Numbered from the stretch's first letter, positions 1-7,656 are shown. The stretch is 37,401 nt of DNA from Planctomycetota bacterium (GCA_028280485.1 JANQLS010000185.1:1-37401), one strand, 5' to 3'. A program made the numbers and translations. Notes: generated by a model not told the origin, from the letters alone.

Positions 1-27
1 AATCTGCGATTTGCTTTCACTCCGCTA

Positions 28-103
28 AACGTAGACTCCATGAGTCTACGTTCGCGGCCGAGCTGATCCCAGCTCGGCTTAGTTCCTGTTGATTCAACAG
101 GAA
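28..103. repeat. Three consecutive perfect hairpins
   Basis: Three perfect inverted repeats sit one after another. Arms 28-37/43-52 (aacgtagact, 5-base loop), 57-65/70-78 (gccgagctg, 4-base loop) and 83-91/95-103 (ttcctgttg, 3-base loop). Spacing between them is only 4 bases each time. No reading frame is visible in 1-158. They may be the 3' end of a transcript that begins outside the window, a small structured RNA, or a palindromic repeat cluster. The third hairpin has a relative at 17568-17592. Confidence 0.6.
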
Positions 104-128
104 ATAATTAGTTCAGGAATCTCTGGGC

Positions 129-134
129 TATAAT
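129..134 (+). promoter_or_regulatory. Possible -10 box (TATAAT) upstream of the exonuclease gene
   Basis: A perfect TATAAT lies 25 bases before the start of the terminator hairpin at 159-203 and 130 bases before the ATG at 264. No convincing -35 element is visible 16-18 bases upstream, so this is only a candidate. If it is used, transcription would start near 141 and run straight into the terminator hairpin. Confidence 0.3.
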
Positions 135-158
135 TTGAAATCCTCTCTGTAGAATTCT

Positions 159-210
159 AAAATCCCTCTGGCTGTTTTATTGAGAAACGGCCAGAGGGAT
201 TTTTTATTTT
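159..210 (+). terminator. Strong rho-independent terminator
   Basis: Arm 159-177 (aaaatccctctggctgttt) pairs with 185-203 over 19 base pairs with a single T-G wobble. The loop is 7 bases, and the 3' arm runs into a T-rich tract at 200-210. The strength and plus-strand T-tract make this a clear intrinsic terminator. It ends either an upstream transcript outside the window or an RNA started at the TATAAT box at 129-134. It also shows that an in-frame TTG at position 180 is not the start of the following gene. Confidence 0.85.
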
Positions 211-263
211 CTCTCTTCAACCCTTCGTTTGACCTTCATTTGTTTGTATCAGGTGACTTTTTG

Positions 264-1244
264 ATGACTTCAGAAGCTCAATCTTCCATCCCCGTTAAAT
301 TAGTTCAAGATCTTCAAAAGGGAGATCGAGTCAACCAAGTCTTTTTGGTCGAGAACTCTAACTTCAAACAAACTCGAAATAACAAATTCTTTATCCAAAC
401 CGATCTCCGGGATCGAAGTGGGAGCTTAAAGGGAATTCGCTGGGAAGCCGATCGAGAACTCTTCGAAAGCTTTCAGCCCGATGATTTCATTCGAATCGAG
501 GGACGAGTCGAAGAGTTTCAACAAAACCTTCAAGTGATCATCGACAAGTTAGAAAGAGTTGATGATGCCTCCGTCGACATCTCGGCGTTTCTTCCCGTAA
601 CCGAATTCGACATCGATGAACTCTTCGAGTCTCTCTCAGAGCGGGTGGAGAAAATTCAAGACGTCTATTTGAAGTCCTTACTGAAGTCGTTTTTAGAAGA
701 CTCAGACCTCGCACCTGAAATCAAACGTTGCCCCGCGGGAAAAGCCCTCCACCACGCTACCGTAGGTGGGCTTCTCGAACACATCTGCTCGTTGAGTCAG
801 CTCGCCGACCGCATCGCGCCCCACTATCCTCAAATCAATATCGATCTTTTACAAACGGGAATCATTCTCCACGATATCGGAAAGATCGCAGAGCTCAGTT
901 ACAGCCGGTCCTTCAAGTACACCGACTTGGGCCAACTCGTCGGTCATATCGCAGTGGGAGTCACTTGGGCCCACGAGCGGGCTCAGTCGATCGAGGGATT
1001 TCCCGACGATCTTCTCAATCAGGTCTTACATTTAGTCGCCAGTCACCACGGGGAACTCCAACACGGTGCGCTCAAAGAACCGACTACCCAAGAAGCCGTC
1101 TTACTTCATTATTTAGATAACATCGACGCCAAGCTCAATATGTTTAAGAACACCCGTGAGCAGCAAAACTTAGGCAAAGAATCAGGTGAGCATTGGAGCT
1201 TGTGGCATCCGGCGTTTAATAAAAGGTTGTTTTTTCCGGAGTAG
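264..1244 (+). CDS. yhaM: YhaM-type 3'-5' exoribonuclease (OB-fold + HD domain)
   Basis: 326 residues from the ATG at 264, which has AGGTGA 7 bases upstream; the open frame extends back to a TTG at 180, but that lies inside a terminator hairpin. Residues about 10-100 form an OB-type nucleic-acid-binding fold, and residues about 155-290 an HD phosphohydrolase domain. Metal-site residues visible are H173 (LLEH), H203-D204 (ILHDIGK), H228, H261/H262 (ASHHGE) and D285 (YLDNIDAK). Length and architecture match the YhaM/CbfI family (about 310-330 residues), which degrades RNA, and to some extent single-stranded DNA, from the 3' end in the cytoplasm. It stands alone, convergent to dapA. It may be expressed through a terminator in its own leader. 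The family call is confident; the substrate is inferred. Confidence 0.88.
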   Translation: MTSEAQSSIPVKLVQDLQKGDRVNQVFLVENSNFKQTRNNKFFIQTDLRDRSGSLKGIRWEADRELFESFQPDDFIRIEGRVEEFQQNLQVIIDKLERVDDASVDISAFLPVTEFDIDELFESLSERVEKIQDVYLKSLLKSFLEDSDLAPEIKRCPAGKALHHATVGGLLEHICSLSQLADRIAPHYPQINIDLLQTGIILHDIGKIAELSYSRSFKYTDLGQLVGHIAVGVTWAHERAQSIEGFPDDLLNQVLHLVASHHGELQHGALKEPTTQEAVLLHYLDNIDAKLNMFKNTREQQNLGKESGEHWSLWHPAFNKRLFFPE

Positions 1245-1278
1245 GCTCCGCTCCCACAATCTACAAGAATCCATTAAC

Positions 1279-1421
1279 TAGCCCGAAGCGCTAGCGAGGG
1301 GAGGGTACGTTGAATTGAATGAAAATTACTTGAATCTACGTATCGTGGAGACGACTCAGTTCCGCCTCTAAACAACTTTAAAGTCGAATTATTCTTTCAC
1401 CCTCGCTAGCGCTTCGGGCTA
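1279..1421. repeat. 143-base element with 22-base terminal inverted repeats
   Basis: Arm 1279-1300 begins tagcccgaagcg and is the exact reverse complement of arm 1400-1421; 99 bases lie between. Each arm contains the small palindrome cgctagcg. No coding frame and no target-site duplication are evident. The arms resemble REP-like palindromes that I recall as common in planctomycete genomes, so this could be a paired REP unit (BIME-like) or a MITE. The arms alone could fold into a long cruciform or hairpin. Confidence 0.7.
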
Positions 1422-1521
1422 ACTAAGGGATTTTAAAATCAAGCGCCAATCTTTTGATCGCGTAATCTTTAAAGCACCCCCACCCAAATTCTGGCGAATT
1501 TGGCTACAGCCCCATAAAAAA

Positions 1522-1678
1522 CGCCACCCGCACTAGGTGGCGCTTCTGGATCTAGATCAATTATAAAACGCTCTCTAACCTGTAGCGCCTGGGCTTGCCC
1601 CAGGCCTTTCCACAAATACCCATTATCGGCTTTAAAAACTTCAATTCATTTCAGGAAAAGCCACCCACAAGGGGTGGC
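1522..1678. repeat. Three small G/C-rich hairpins
   Basis: Hairpins CGCCACC/GGTGGCG (1522-1528/1536-1542), GCCTGGG/CCCAGGC (1587-1593/1599-1605) and GCCACCC/GGGTGGC (1660-1666/1672-1678). The first and third share the same GCCACC/GGTGGC core and are followed by gcgctt or gcgcta, suggesting members of one short palindromic family. No T-tract follows any of them. Confidence 0.55.
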
Positions 1679-1736
1679 GCTACAGAATCAATTCCAATAT
1701 TGAGGCTCAGAAACCGCCCCCCAATTAGTTACCTTT

Positions 1737-1874
1737 AGTGAGTGAGCGAAGCGAACATTCACGAGGAGCCTCCCTTAGAGGCGACCATCATTACCGCGGG
1801 AGTGAGTGAGCGAAGCGAACATTCACGATGGAGCCTCCGATAGAGGCGACCATTAAACACAGAGGCGACCATCA
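1737..1874. repeat. Tandem repeat, two full units and a partial third
   Basis: Unit 1 (about 1737-1790) and unit 2 (1801-1855) share agtgagtgagcgaagcgaac, then attcacga, a ggagcctcc block and agaggcgaccat. They differ by one indel and a 3-base change in the GCCTC...GAGGC hairpin loop. A partial third copy (agaggcgaccatca, 1861-1874) ends 3 bases before the dapA stop codon. The period is about 64 bases. Each unit can form a GCCTC/GAGGC hairpin. Confidence 0.75.
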
Positions 1875-1877
1875 AAC

Positions 1878-2744
1878 TCAGATCAATTCCAGCTCCCTCA
1901 AAACCGTCTCTAATTTCTGAAGATTCCCGGGCTCCATTTCACAGAGAGGCATCAAAAACTCAGGGCCGATTTTCCCTTGCAGACTTAAAGCTGTTTTCAC
2001 GGGAATCGGATTTGTCTCGATGAATAAAACATCAAAGAGTGGGGCGAGCTTGAAGTGAATTTCAGCGGCTCCCGCCAAATTTCCTTCTTCCATGAGGTCG
2101 GTCATGTCTGCCATCTCTTTGGGTAAGAGATTCGCAGCAACTGAAATCACCCCACTGGCTCCGACACTCATCAAGGGAATCGTGATCGCATCGTCTCCGG
2201 AGAGAACACAGAGTTCAGTCTTCTCAAGAATTTCCTGAGTGTAACTCACGTTCCCACTCGCTTCTTTGATACCGACGATGTTTTTCAAATCGGCCAAGCG
2301 AATGACCGTTTCGGGTTTCATATCCACCGCAGTACGGGAAGGCACGTTATAAAGGATGATGGGCAGGGAAACGTTTTCAGCGATCTCTTTATAGTGGCGG
2401 TACAAACCTTCAGGGGTGGGCTTATTGTAATAAGGGGTGATCAAGAGCGCGGCGTCAGCCCCGATCTCCTGAGCGTATTGCGTCAGCTTCAAGGCTTCCC
2501 GCGTCGAATTGGATCCCGTACCGGCGATCACAGGGATGCGCCCGTCGACTTTTTTGACAACCCGCTGAATCACTTCTTCGTGTTGTTTGTGAGTTAAGGT
2601 GGCCGACTCCCCCGTCGTTCCACAGGGAACGATACCATGGGTACCAGCCTCGATATGAAACTCAACTAACTCATCTAGTCTCTCAAGGTCAACCTCACCA
2701 TTTTTGAGGGGGGTGACCAGGGCAACGATGGATCCTTTAAACAT
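1878..2744 (-). CDS. dapA: 4-hydroxy-tetrahydrodipicolinate synthase
   Basis: 288 residues, the normal family length. DapA condenses pyruvate with aspartate-semialdehyde, the first committed step to meso-diaminopimelate and lysine, in the cytoplasm. The TIM-barrel signatures are all present: GTTGE at 42-46, YYNKP at 105-109, Y132 and R137 in LYNVPSRT, and the Schiff-base lysine K160 in VGIKEASGN. It is the last gene of the minus-strand block but is separated from glmM by 217 bases that carry a near-consensus promoter (TTGTCA-17-TATAAT), so it is probably transcribed on its own. Its product feeds peptidoglycan cross-bridge synthesis, which fits neighbouring glmM. A partial repeat unit lies immediately after its stop codon. 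Confidence 0.96.
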   Translation of the reverse strand: MFKGSIVALVTPLKNGEVDLERLDELVEFHIEAGTHGIVPCGTTGESATLTHKQHEEVIQRVVKKVDGRIPVIAGTGSNSTREALKLTQYAQEIGADAALLITPYYNKPTPEGLYRHYKEIAENVSLPIILYNVPSRTAVDMKPETVIRLADLKNIVGIKEASGNVSYTQEILEKTELCVLSGDDAITIPLMSVGASGVISVAANLLPKEMADMTDLMEEGNLAGAAEIHFKLAPLFDVLFIETNPIPVKTALSLQGKIGPEFLMPLCEMEPGNLQKLETVLRELELI

Positions 2745-2766
2745 GATTTGCGCAAACTCCGACAGA

Positions 2767-2784
2767 CACAGCTGAAAAGCTGTG
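2767..2784 (-). promoter_or_regulatory. Hairpin in the dapA leader
   Basis: CACAGCT/AGCTGTG, 7 base pairs with a GAAA loop on the plus strand (TTTC on the transcript). It sits in the roughly 70-base leader predicted between the dapA promoter and its ATG at 2744. The leader is far too short for a lysine riboswitch. A role in mRNA stability is possible; nothing more can be read from it. Confidence 0.4.
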
Positions 2785-2821
2785 GGGGGATTCTATTCAT
2801 TAATAATTAAACAAGTGCCCG

Positions 2822-2850
2822 ATTATAGGCAGCTAACCCCGAAGTGACAA
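2822..2850 (-). promoter_or_regulatory. Sigma-70-type promoter of dapA
   Basis: On the minus strand TTGTCA (2850-2845) is followed by 17 bases and a perfect TATAAT (2827-2822). The predicted start is near 2814, giving a leader of about 70 bases. It is the best promoter match I found in the window. Confidence 0.75.
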
Positions 2851-2961
2851 GGAGAGGAATAGATTTCGCCAATGAATGTAAAAATGGAAGGGGAGCGGGT
2901 AAAAGGAGTTGAGCGCAGATGCCCTTTTCGAGGGTAAATCTCTAGTGGAGAACCGTTCTTT

Positions 2962-4362
2962 TCACTCTGGGATACTCTGAAGGATCGTTTCGCCAATTTT
3001 TTCGGCGAGACCGTGGATGAGTTCTTGATCTGGCCCCTCGATCATCACTCGGGCTAAGGGCTCTGTACCGGAATAACGTAATACGATGCGTCCATCCCCA
3101 GCCAAAGTTTCTTCCGCTGATTTCACAGCCTCCTGAACAGGAGCGAGGGACTCGAGAGGTACTTTTCGAGGCACGCGATAATTCAAGAGAACTTGAGGAT
3201 AGCGACGCATCAATTGACTCAAGGAATCGAGATCTTCTCCCTGTTGGGCGATACTGTCGACCATCCTCAGTGCGGCCAAGATTCCATCCCCGGTTTTGGA
3301 GTCATTTAAGAAAATAATATGACCGGATTGTTCGCCTCCCAAGGCGTGCCCTTCCTTCACCATCTCCATGTAAACATGACGGTCCCCCACTGGAGTTCGA
3401 ACGAGCTTCAATCCCGATTCTTCGGCTGCTTTTTCGAGACCGAGATTCGCCATCACGGTGGTCACTAAAGTCTGAGTGGGAAGTTTTCCCTGGTGGAGTA
3501 AGCTGCGTCCGGCGATGGCGAGGATAAAGTCTCCATCCAAAACTCGTCCTTGAGCGGTAACGGGAATCATGCGATCTCCATCGCCATCGAAAGCAAAGCC
3601 CAAATCGAATCCGAGTTCGAGAACTTGCTTCGCTAGGAGATCGGGATGTAATGCCCCACAATCCTCATTGATGTTGTTTCCATCGGGAGAATCTCCCATC
3701 GGAAAAACCTGAGCTCCCAGAGCTTCGAAGACTTCCTGGGCGAATCCACTGGTCGCCCCGTTCGCCATGTCCAAGACAACCTTTAAGTCTTGGTATGTAG
3801 CCGGAGATTCAACGCGCTCGACCAGGTAGCTGATATACTGAGCGCGCAGATCGTTCTCGACTTTAAATTCACCCGGTTGAGATGCCGCTTCGACTTCACG
3901 ACCTTGAAGACTCCAATAGGCCTCCGAAATCGCATCTTCAAATCCATCCGAGACCTTCGCTCCAGTCGGCGCAATAAATTTGATGCCGTTGTATTCAGCA
4001 GGGTTGTGGGAAGCCGAAATCATAATTCCCAAACCCACCTCGGGATTCACACTGGCGAGGTATGCCACTCCCGGAGTAGGAATCACTCCGAGATCGACCA
4101 CATCGTGACCCAATTGAGTTAGGGTTTTCTGAATGCGATCTGTGAGTTCGATTCCCGAGCCACGCGTGTCTCTTCCCACCAACACGGTTGGAGATGGGAT
4201 GTCAGGATCAAATTGAAAAAAGTCATCGGGAAATGCGTCCCGTTGACTCAAGACCTGGCTGGTCGCCTTGAGGATACGGTCTACCTCATTTAAGTTAAGA
4301 TAGCCTTCACCGTTTTTATCGCGGATTCCATCGGTGCCAAAAATCGAGTTGCCTTCTACCAC
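2962..4362 (-). CDS. glmM: Phosphoglucosamine mutase
   Basis: 466 residues from a GTG at 4362 that lies 4 bases after the cdaR stop. An ATG at 4425 is in frame (487 residues) but would overlap cdaR by 59 bases and add residues unlike any GlmM; the family begins close to FGTDGIRG, here FGTDGIRD at residues 8-15. GlmM converts glucosamine-6-phosphate to glucosamine-1-phosphate, en route to UDP-GlcNAc for peptidoglycan and LPS. The phosphoserine loop ISASHNP has its active serine at residue 118, the Mg-binding DGDGDR is at 259-264, and the C-terminal phosphate loop reads RYSGTEPLARV. Following cdaA-cdaR, the same order as in Firmicutes, it probably also interacts with CdaA to restrain c-di-AMP synthesis; that is known in Firmicutes and inferred here. 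Confidence 0.93.
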   Translation of the reverse strand: MVEGNSIFGTDGIRDKNGEGYLNLNEVDRILKATSQVLSQRDAFPDDFFQFDPDIPSPTVLVGRDTRGSGIELTDRIQKTLTQLGHDVVDLGVIPTPGVAYLASVNPEVGLGIMISASHNPAEYNGIKFIAPTGAKVSDGFEDAISEAYWSLQGREVEAASQPGEFKVENDLRAQYISYLVERVESPATYQDLKVVLDMANGATSGFAQEVFEALGAQVFPMGDSPDGNNINEDCGALHPDLLAKQVLELGFDLGFAFDGDGDRMIPVTAQGRVLDGDFILAIAGRSLLHQGKLPTQTLVTTVMANLGLEKAAEESGLKLVRTPVGDRHVYMEMVKEGHALGGEQSGHIIFLNDSKTGDGILAALRMVDSIAQQGEDLDSLSQLMRRYPQVLLNYRVPRKVPLESLAPVQEAVKSAEETLAGDGRIVLRYSGTEPLARVMIEGPDQELIHGLAEKIGETILQSIPE

Positions 4363-4366
4363 GGAA

Positions 4367-5434
4367 TTACTCTTTTGCCTGCTGAACGGGTCGAATCGTG
4401 CACGACCAAGGACCTTGGTTGACACGATCTGGATGCTGAGAAATTTCTATCTCATCGGAGAAGCCCTTCAAGATCAAATCTTGTTCGGTAAAGGTAAAGC
4501 CATACTCTTTCTCCGATGAGAGCCCCGCTTCTAAAACGGGAACGGCGACGAAAAAATCGGGTTTTTGAATATCTTGTTTCAATCTTTCGATTTCACGTTC
4601 GGGCCCCTTGAAGAGCAAGGGGATCGTTCTCTCGGTAAACTGAATCTCAATAGGAAATTTGACCGGGGGAAGCAGAAACCTCAAGCGAACGGATTTGTTG
4701 TCAAACACGCTTTCTTTAACGGCCATGCGAACCGTGGCTTCGACTTCTTTAGGTCCTTCGACGCGGATGAGAGAAGTGAGGTCGTAACCCTCCAGGGTCG
4801 GAGGATCCACTCGGATCGACACTTTCCCTTTGAACTCGGATTGAGACAAGGGGAATTCAACTTTAGCTACGACATTCGCACTTTCGAGGAGCGAACCAGG
4901 ACCGACCAATTTCACTTCAGAAGGAGTAGCGAGTTGAGTCTCGGTGACTTGACCGAGTCTCGGAGGCACCTCGAGGACGACCTTCTCCATCTTTTCTTTT
5001 AAATCATCGATATGAAACTCGACTTGTTCCGGTTCAAACCGAGCCACCTGAGCCAAAGTGAAACCCAGGAACGAGAGATCTTCACTGGTAAAGCGGTGGA
5101 CGCCCGACTGAAAACCCTCTTCCGTCATCGCCTTTAACTCAATTTGAAGAATCCCCGGCAAGATCTCTTTGAATTTATCGATCTCTTTTCGAGTACCGGT
5201 GACGAACAGGGTGAGGTCTCCCGTAAAGGGAGCCGTTTCGTTTTCACCTAAGCGCACCAAGGAGTCGACGAGAACTCGATCTTCCCGAGCGGGATTCAAC
5301 TTCACTCGAACTTTGAGACTCTCTTCCCGCAATTCGCTCTGGTACGCGACGTACCAGATCGTCGAAGCGAAGATGAGAGCGACCCCTTTGTTCTTCCAAT
5401 TCCCTAATAGGATCTCCCGCAGTCTACCGAGCAT
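4367..5434 (-). CDS. cdaR: YbbR-domain protein, CdaA regulator
   Basis: 355 residues. One N-terminal membrane segment (about 16-32, VALIFASTIWYVAY) is followed by a long beta-rich extracytoplasmic region of about 300 residues that matches the YbbR repeat architecture, probably three to four repeats. CdaR anchors in the inner membrane and modulates the diadenylate cyclase CdaA. The ATG immediately follows the cdaA stop codon (TAG ATG), with GGAGGT supplied by the end of cdaA, so the two are translationally coupled. Individual YbbR repeats are divergent; the call leans on topology plus position between cdaA and glmM. Confidence 0.85.
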   Translation of the reverse strand: MLGRLREILLGNWKNKGVALIFASTIWYVAYQSELREESLKVRVKLNPAREDRVLVDSLVRLGENETAPFTGDLTLFVTGTRKEIDKFKEILPGILQIELKAMTEEGFQSGVHRFTSEDLSFLGFTLAQVARFEPEQVEFHIDDLKEKMEKVVLEVPPRLGQVTETQLATPSEVKLVGPGSLLESANVVAKVEFPLSQSEFKGKVSIRVDPPTLEGYDLTSLIRVEGPKEVEATVRMAVKESVFDNKSVRLRFLLPPVKFPIEIQFTERTIPLLFKGPEREIERLKQDIQKPDFFVAVPVLEAGLSSEKEYGFTFTEQDLILKGFSDEIEISQHPDRVNQGPWSCTIRPVQQAKE

Positions 5435-6379
5435 CTACACCTCCGCCTTCTCGTGTGAAGTGTTTGATGAACGAGGTGAATTCGTTTTGGAATCCCCTTC
5501 TTTTTTCTCTCCGGAACCGACGCGGAGAAGATCACGATCTTCTAACTCTTCTAACTCTTCCCGCTTGATCTCGACTTGCCGTTCCTCCAGTTGAGCGTAG
5601 TACTTCAAGAGCTCTTCTCTCAATTGGTCAGGATTCAGGCCTTGTTCCAATTTGCCATCGTGGGTGAAGGAAACCGTTCCTGATTCTTCAGAGACCACCA
5701 CGACCACGGCATCCGTTTCTTCGGTGATTCCCAAAGCAGCACGATGCCGAGTTCCCAAAGTTTTACTGATATCTGGATTCTCACTTAAAGGGAACAAGCA
5801 TCCCCCAGCCGCGATACGATCGTTTCGAATCACGATGGCGCCGTCGTGAAGTTCTGAACCCGGGAAGAAAATCGTTGCTAAGAGCTGGGAGGTGACGAGG
5901 CCATCGATCTTGGTTCCTCTCTCGATGTAGTTCTTCAATCCGACTTCACGCTCGATGGCGATGAGGGCGCCGACATTTCTTCGCGACATTCGAAACGTCG
6001 CCTTGACGATTTCATCGACGATGCTTTCGGTTTGCCCTTTGAAGATGAAACCAAAAAATCGAGTTTGCCCGACTCGAACCAGAGCCCGGCGAAGTTCAGG
6101 TTGAACGATGACCACTAAGGCGGGGATGGCGGCTGCACCAAAGAACTTGAGGATAACTTCCATCCGGTGCAAGACGCCAAAGGTATTGGAGAGGATGCTC
6201 AAGATCATAGGAACGATCAAAAGGACCAGAGCGATCCCTTTCAATATACCTTCCCCCCTGGTGCCTTCCATAAATCGAAGGAAGATGTAGATCACCAGGT
6301 AAATGAGGAAGATTTCGATGAGATACTCCGGGTCGAACGCCTGGATGATCTCGATGATCTTTTCCCAATTCAGATCCAT
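5435..6379 (-). CDS. cdaA: Membrane diadenylate cyclase (c-di-AMP synthase)
   Basis: 314 residues. Three membrane helices (about 22-38, 46-64, 80-93) precede the DAC/DisA_N catalytic domain (about 100-260). CdaA joins two ATP into c-di-AMP, a second messenger for potassium, osmotic and cell-wall control. The hallmark motifs are intact: GALIAIERE at 137-145, DGA at 179-181 and RHR at 211-213, so an active enzyme is expected. A charged tail of about 50 residues (265-314, rich in E, R and S) extends beyond the usual roughly 270-residue length. It lies in the cdaA-cdaR-glmM trio known from Firmicutes, here downstream of folP after a 92-base gap with no clear promoter. Confidence 0.94.
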   Translation of the reverse strand: MDLNWEKIIEIIQAFDPEYLIEIFLIYLVIYIFLRFMEGTRGEGILKGIALVLLIVPMILSILSNTFGVLHRMEVILKFFGAAAIPALVVIVQPELRRALVRVGQTRFFGFIFKGQTESIVDEIVKATFRMSRRNVGALIAIEREVGLKNYIERGTKIDGLVTSQLLATIFFPGSELHDGAIVIRNDRIAAGGCLFPLSENPDISKTLGTRHRAALGITEETDAVVVVVSEESGTVSFTHDGKLEQGLNPDQLREELLKYYAQLEERQVEIKREELEELEDRDLLRVGSGEKKEGDSKTNSPRSSNTSHEKAEV

Positions 6380-6471
6380 AATTAAGCCACTAAGATTCTG
6401 ACGAACCTCTTCATCTCTCCGTTTCTTCTTTCACTTTCGGTTTCGCTGGCCGTAACGGGCCCCAGGGCCGC

Positions 6472-7656
6472 TCAAGCCCTCAGGGCTTCTAACAGGGCGA
6501 CCATTTCCCGAGCGTTGGCTGCGTGGTGAGTTCTCACGATCGCGGCACCAGCTAAACTCACTAAAGTATTGGCGATCACGGTACCGATTTCACGTTCTTC
6601 TAAGGAGTTTCCCAATAATCTTCCCAAGAAGGATTTACGGGAAAGGCCGATAAATACAGGCACGCCTAGACTTTTGAATTCATCGGTATGTCTCAATAAG
6701 TTCAGATTATCCTCGGATCGCTTACCAAAGCCATAGCCGGGGTCGATAATACAGCGATTCTTTTCAATTCCCGATTCCTCGGCCTGCGCTATGCGGGACT
6801 CGAGATACGAGCAGATCTCAAAAGTTGCATGTTCGTATACTGGCTCGATTTGCATCGTCTTCGGGGTTCCCTTCATGTGCATCAAAACGAAAGGAACATC
6901 GGGGTACTGGGCGAGGGTGGGAAACATTTCGGGATCGACCGATCCCGCCGAGACATCGTTGACGATGTCGGCTCCCGCTTCGATCGCTCGTTTGGCGACT
7001 TCAGCCTTGGAAGTGTCGATAGAGATCACGGCATCAGATTGCTGACGAATCCCCTCGATCACCCCGATTACCCGGCGAATTTCTTCTTCTTCAGACACGG
7101 GATCTGATCCCGGTCGGGTTGACTCTCCTCCGATATCCACTCCATCGGCCCCATCCTCAAGCAAACTCAAAGCATGGTCGATAGCTCGCTTTTGCTCAAA
7201 AAAGAGCCCCCCATCCGAGAAGGAGTCGGGGGTGACATTGACAATCCCTAAAATGAAAACCTTTCCTCCCAATTGAAGCGTTCGTCCTCGGGGAAGGCTT
7301 AACGAATATTCAGAGGTGTTCCAGGAGTCAAAGGCTCGACGGGAAGCAGAGTGAAAACTTTGAAAAAGGGAAGAGCCTTCCTGATCATCTTCGATGAGAG
7401 ATTTTAGAGTGGCGTAATCGGACTCTATTTCGAGGTAAGGTTTTTCTAAAAATTGACGAGTCTTGAGGAAAGCCGAGTCAGGGAGAACTTTGGTTAGCGC
7501 TCCTTCGAGAGACTTCAGTTCTTCTCGATCTTCAGAAGCGGCCTTCACATTCCAGACACACCTCAGGCCGTATTCTCTACCGGGAGTTTTATCTTCTAAA
7601 ACCCCTCGATGTCTAAAGGTGGCAAAAGCCTCGTGAAACTTAGAGTCGGCATTCAT
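6472..7656 (-). CDS. folP: Dihydropteroate synthase with N-terminal extension
   Basis: 394 residues; the catalytic TIM barrel occupies about 130-392. It condenses p-aminobenzoate with 6-hydroxymethyl-dihydropterin pyrophosphate in folate synthesis and is the sulfonamide target. Signatures: GIVNVTPDSFSDGG at 137-150, DIGGESTRPG at 174-183, SIDTSKAEV at 212-220, NDVSAG at 233-238, then DPGYGFGK, GLSRKSFLG and RTHHAANAREM. The first 120 or so residues are not part of the canonical barrel (usual length about 270-280). Longer FolP proteins with N-terminal extensions exist in other phyla, but I cannot match this one. It lies 47 bases after ftsH. No clear ribosome binding site marks the ATG, so part of the extension could be over-called. 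Confidence 0.93.
   Translation of the reverse strand: MNADSKFHEAFATFRHRGVLEDKTPGREYGLRCVWNVKAASEDREELKSLEGALTKVLPDSAFLKTRQFLEKPYLEIESDYATLKSLIEDDQEGSSLFQSFHSASRRAFDSWNTSEYSLSLPRGRTLQLGGKVFILGIVNVTPDSFSDGGLFFEQKRAIDHALSLLEDGADGVDIGGESTRPGSDPVSEEEEIRRVIGVIEGIRQQSDAVISIDTSKAEVAKRAIEAGADIVNDVSAGSVDPEMFPTLAQYPDVPFVLMHMKGTPKTMQIEPVYEHATFEICSYLESRIAQAEESGIEKNRCIIDPGYGFGKRSEDNLNLLRHTDEFKSLGVPVFIGLSRKSFLGRLLGNSLEEREIGTVIANTLVSLAGAAIVRTHHAANAREMVALLEALRA

Larger units (their letters stand above)
1245..1877. other. Gene-free repeat-rich region between convergent genes
   Basis: This 633-base gap separates the ends of the exonuclease gene and dapA. I see no credible reading frame. It holds a 143-base element bounded by 22-base inverted arms (1279-1421). 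Small hairpins lie at 1522-1542 (CGCCACC/GGTGGCG), 1587-1605 (GCCTGGG/CCCAGGC) and 1660-1678 (GCCACCC/GGGTGGC). A roughly 64-base tandem repeat (1737-1874) reaches the dapA stop codon. No T-rich tail follows the hairpins, so bidirectional intrinsic termination is possible but not shown. Confidence 0.7.

Noticed and set aside
180..263. Upstream extension of the exonuclease gene from a TTG at 180
   Set aside because: It begins inside the terminator stem-loop, and the ATG at 264 has a good ribosome site at the right distance.
1279..1421. Insertion sequence
   Set aside because: No transposase frame, only 99 bases between the arms and no target duplication seen; kept as a repeat element only.
1245..1877. 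CRISPR array suspected from repeated units
   Set aside because: Only two and a part units, without uniform repeats separated by unique spacers, and no cas genes.
2745..2821. Lysine riboswitch ahead of dapA
   Set aside because: The leader from the predicted start is only about 70 bases, far shorter than that riboswitch.
4363..4425. Longer glmM start at 4425
   Set aside because: Would overlap cdaR by 59 bases and add residues absent from the family; a GTG 4 bases after the cdaR stop fits better.
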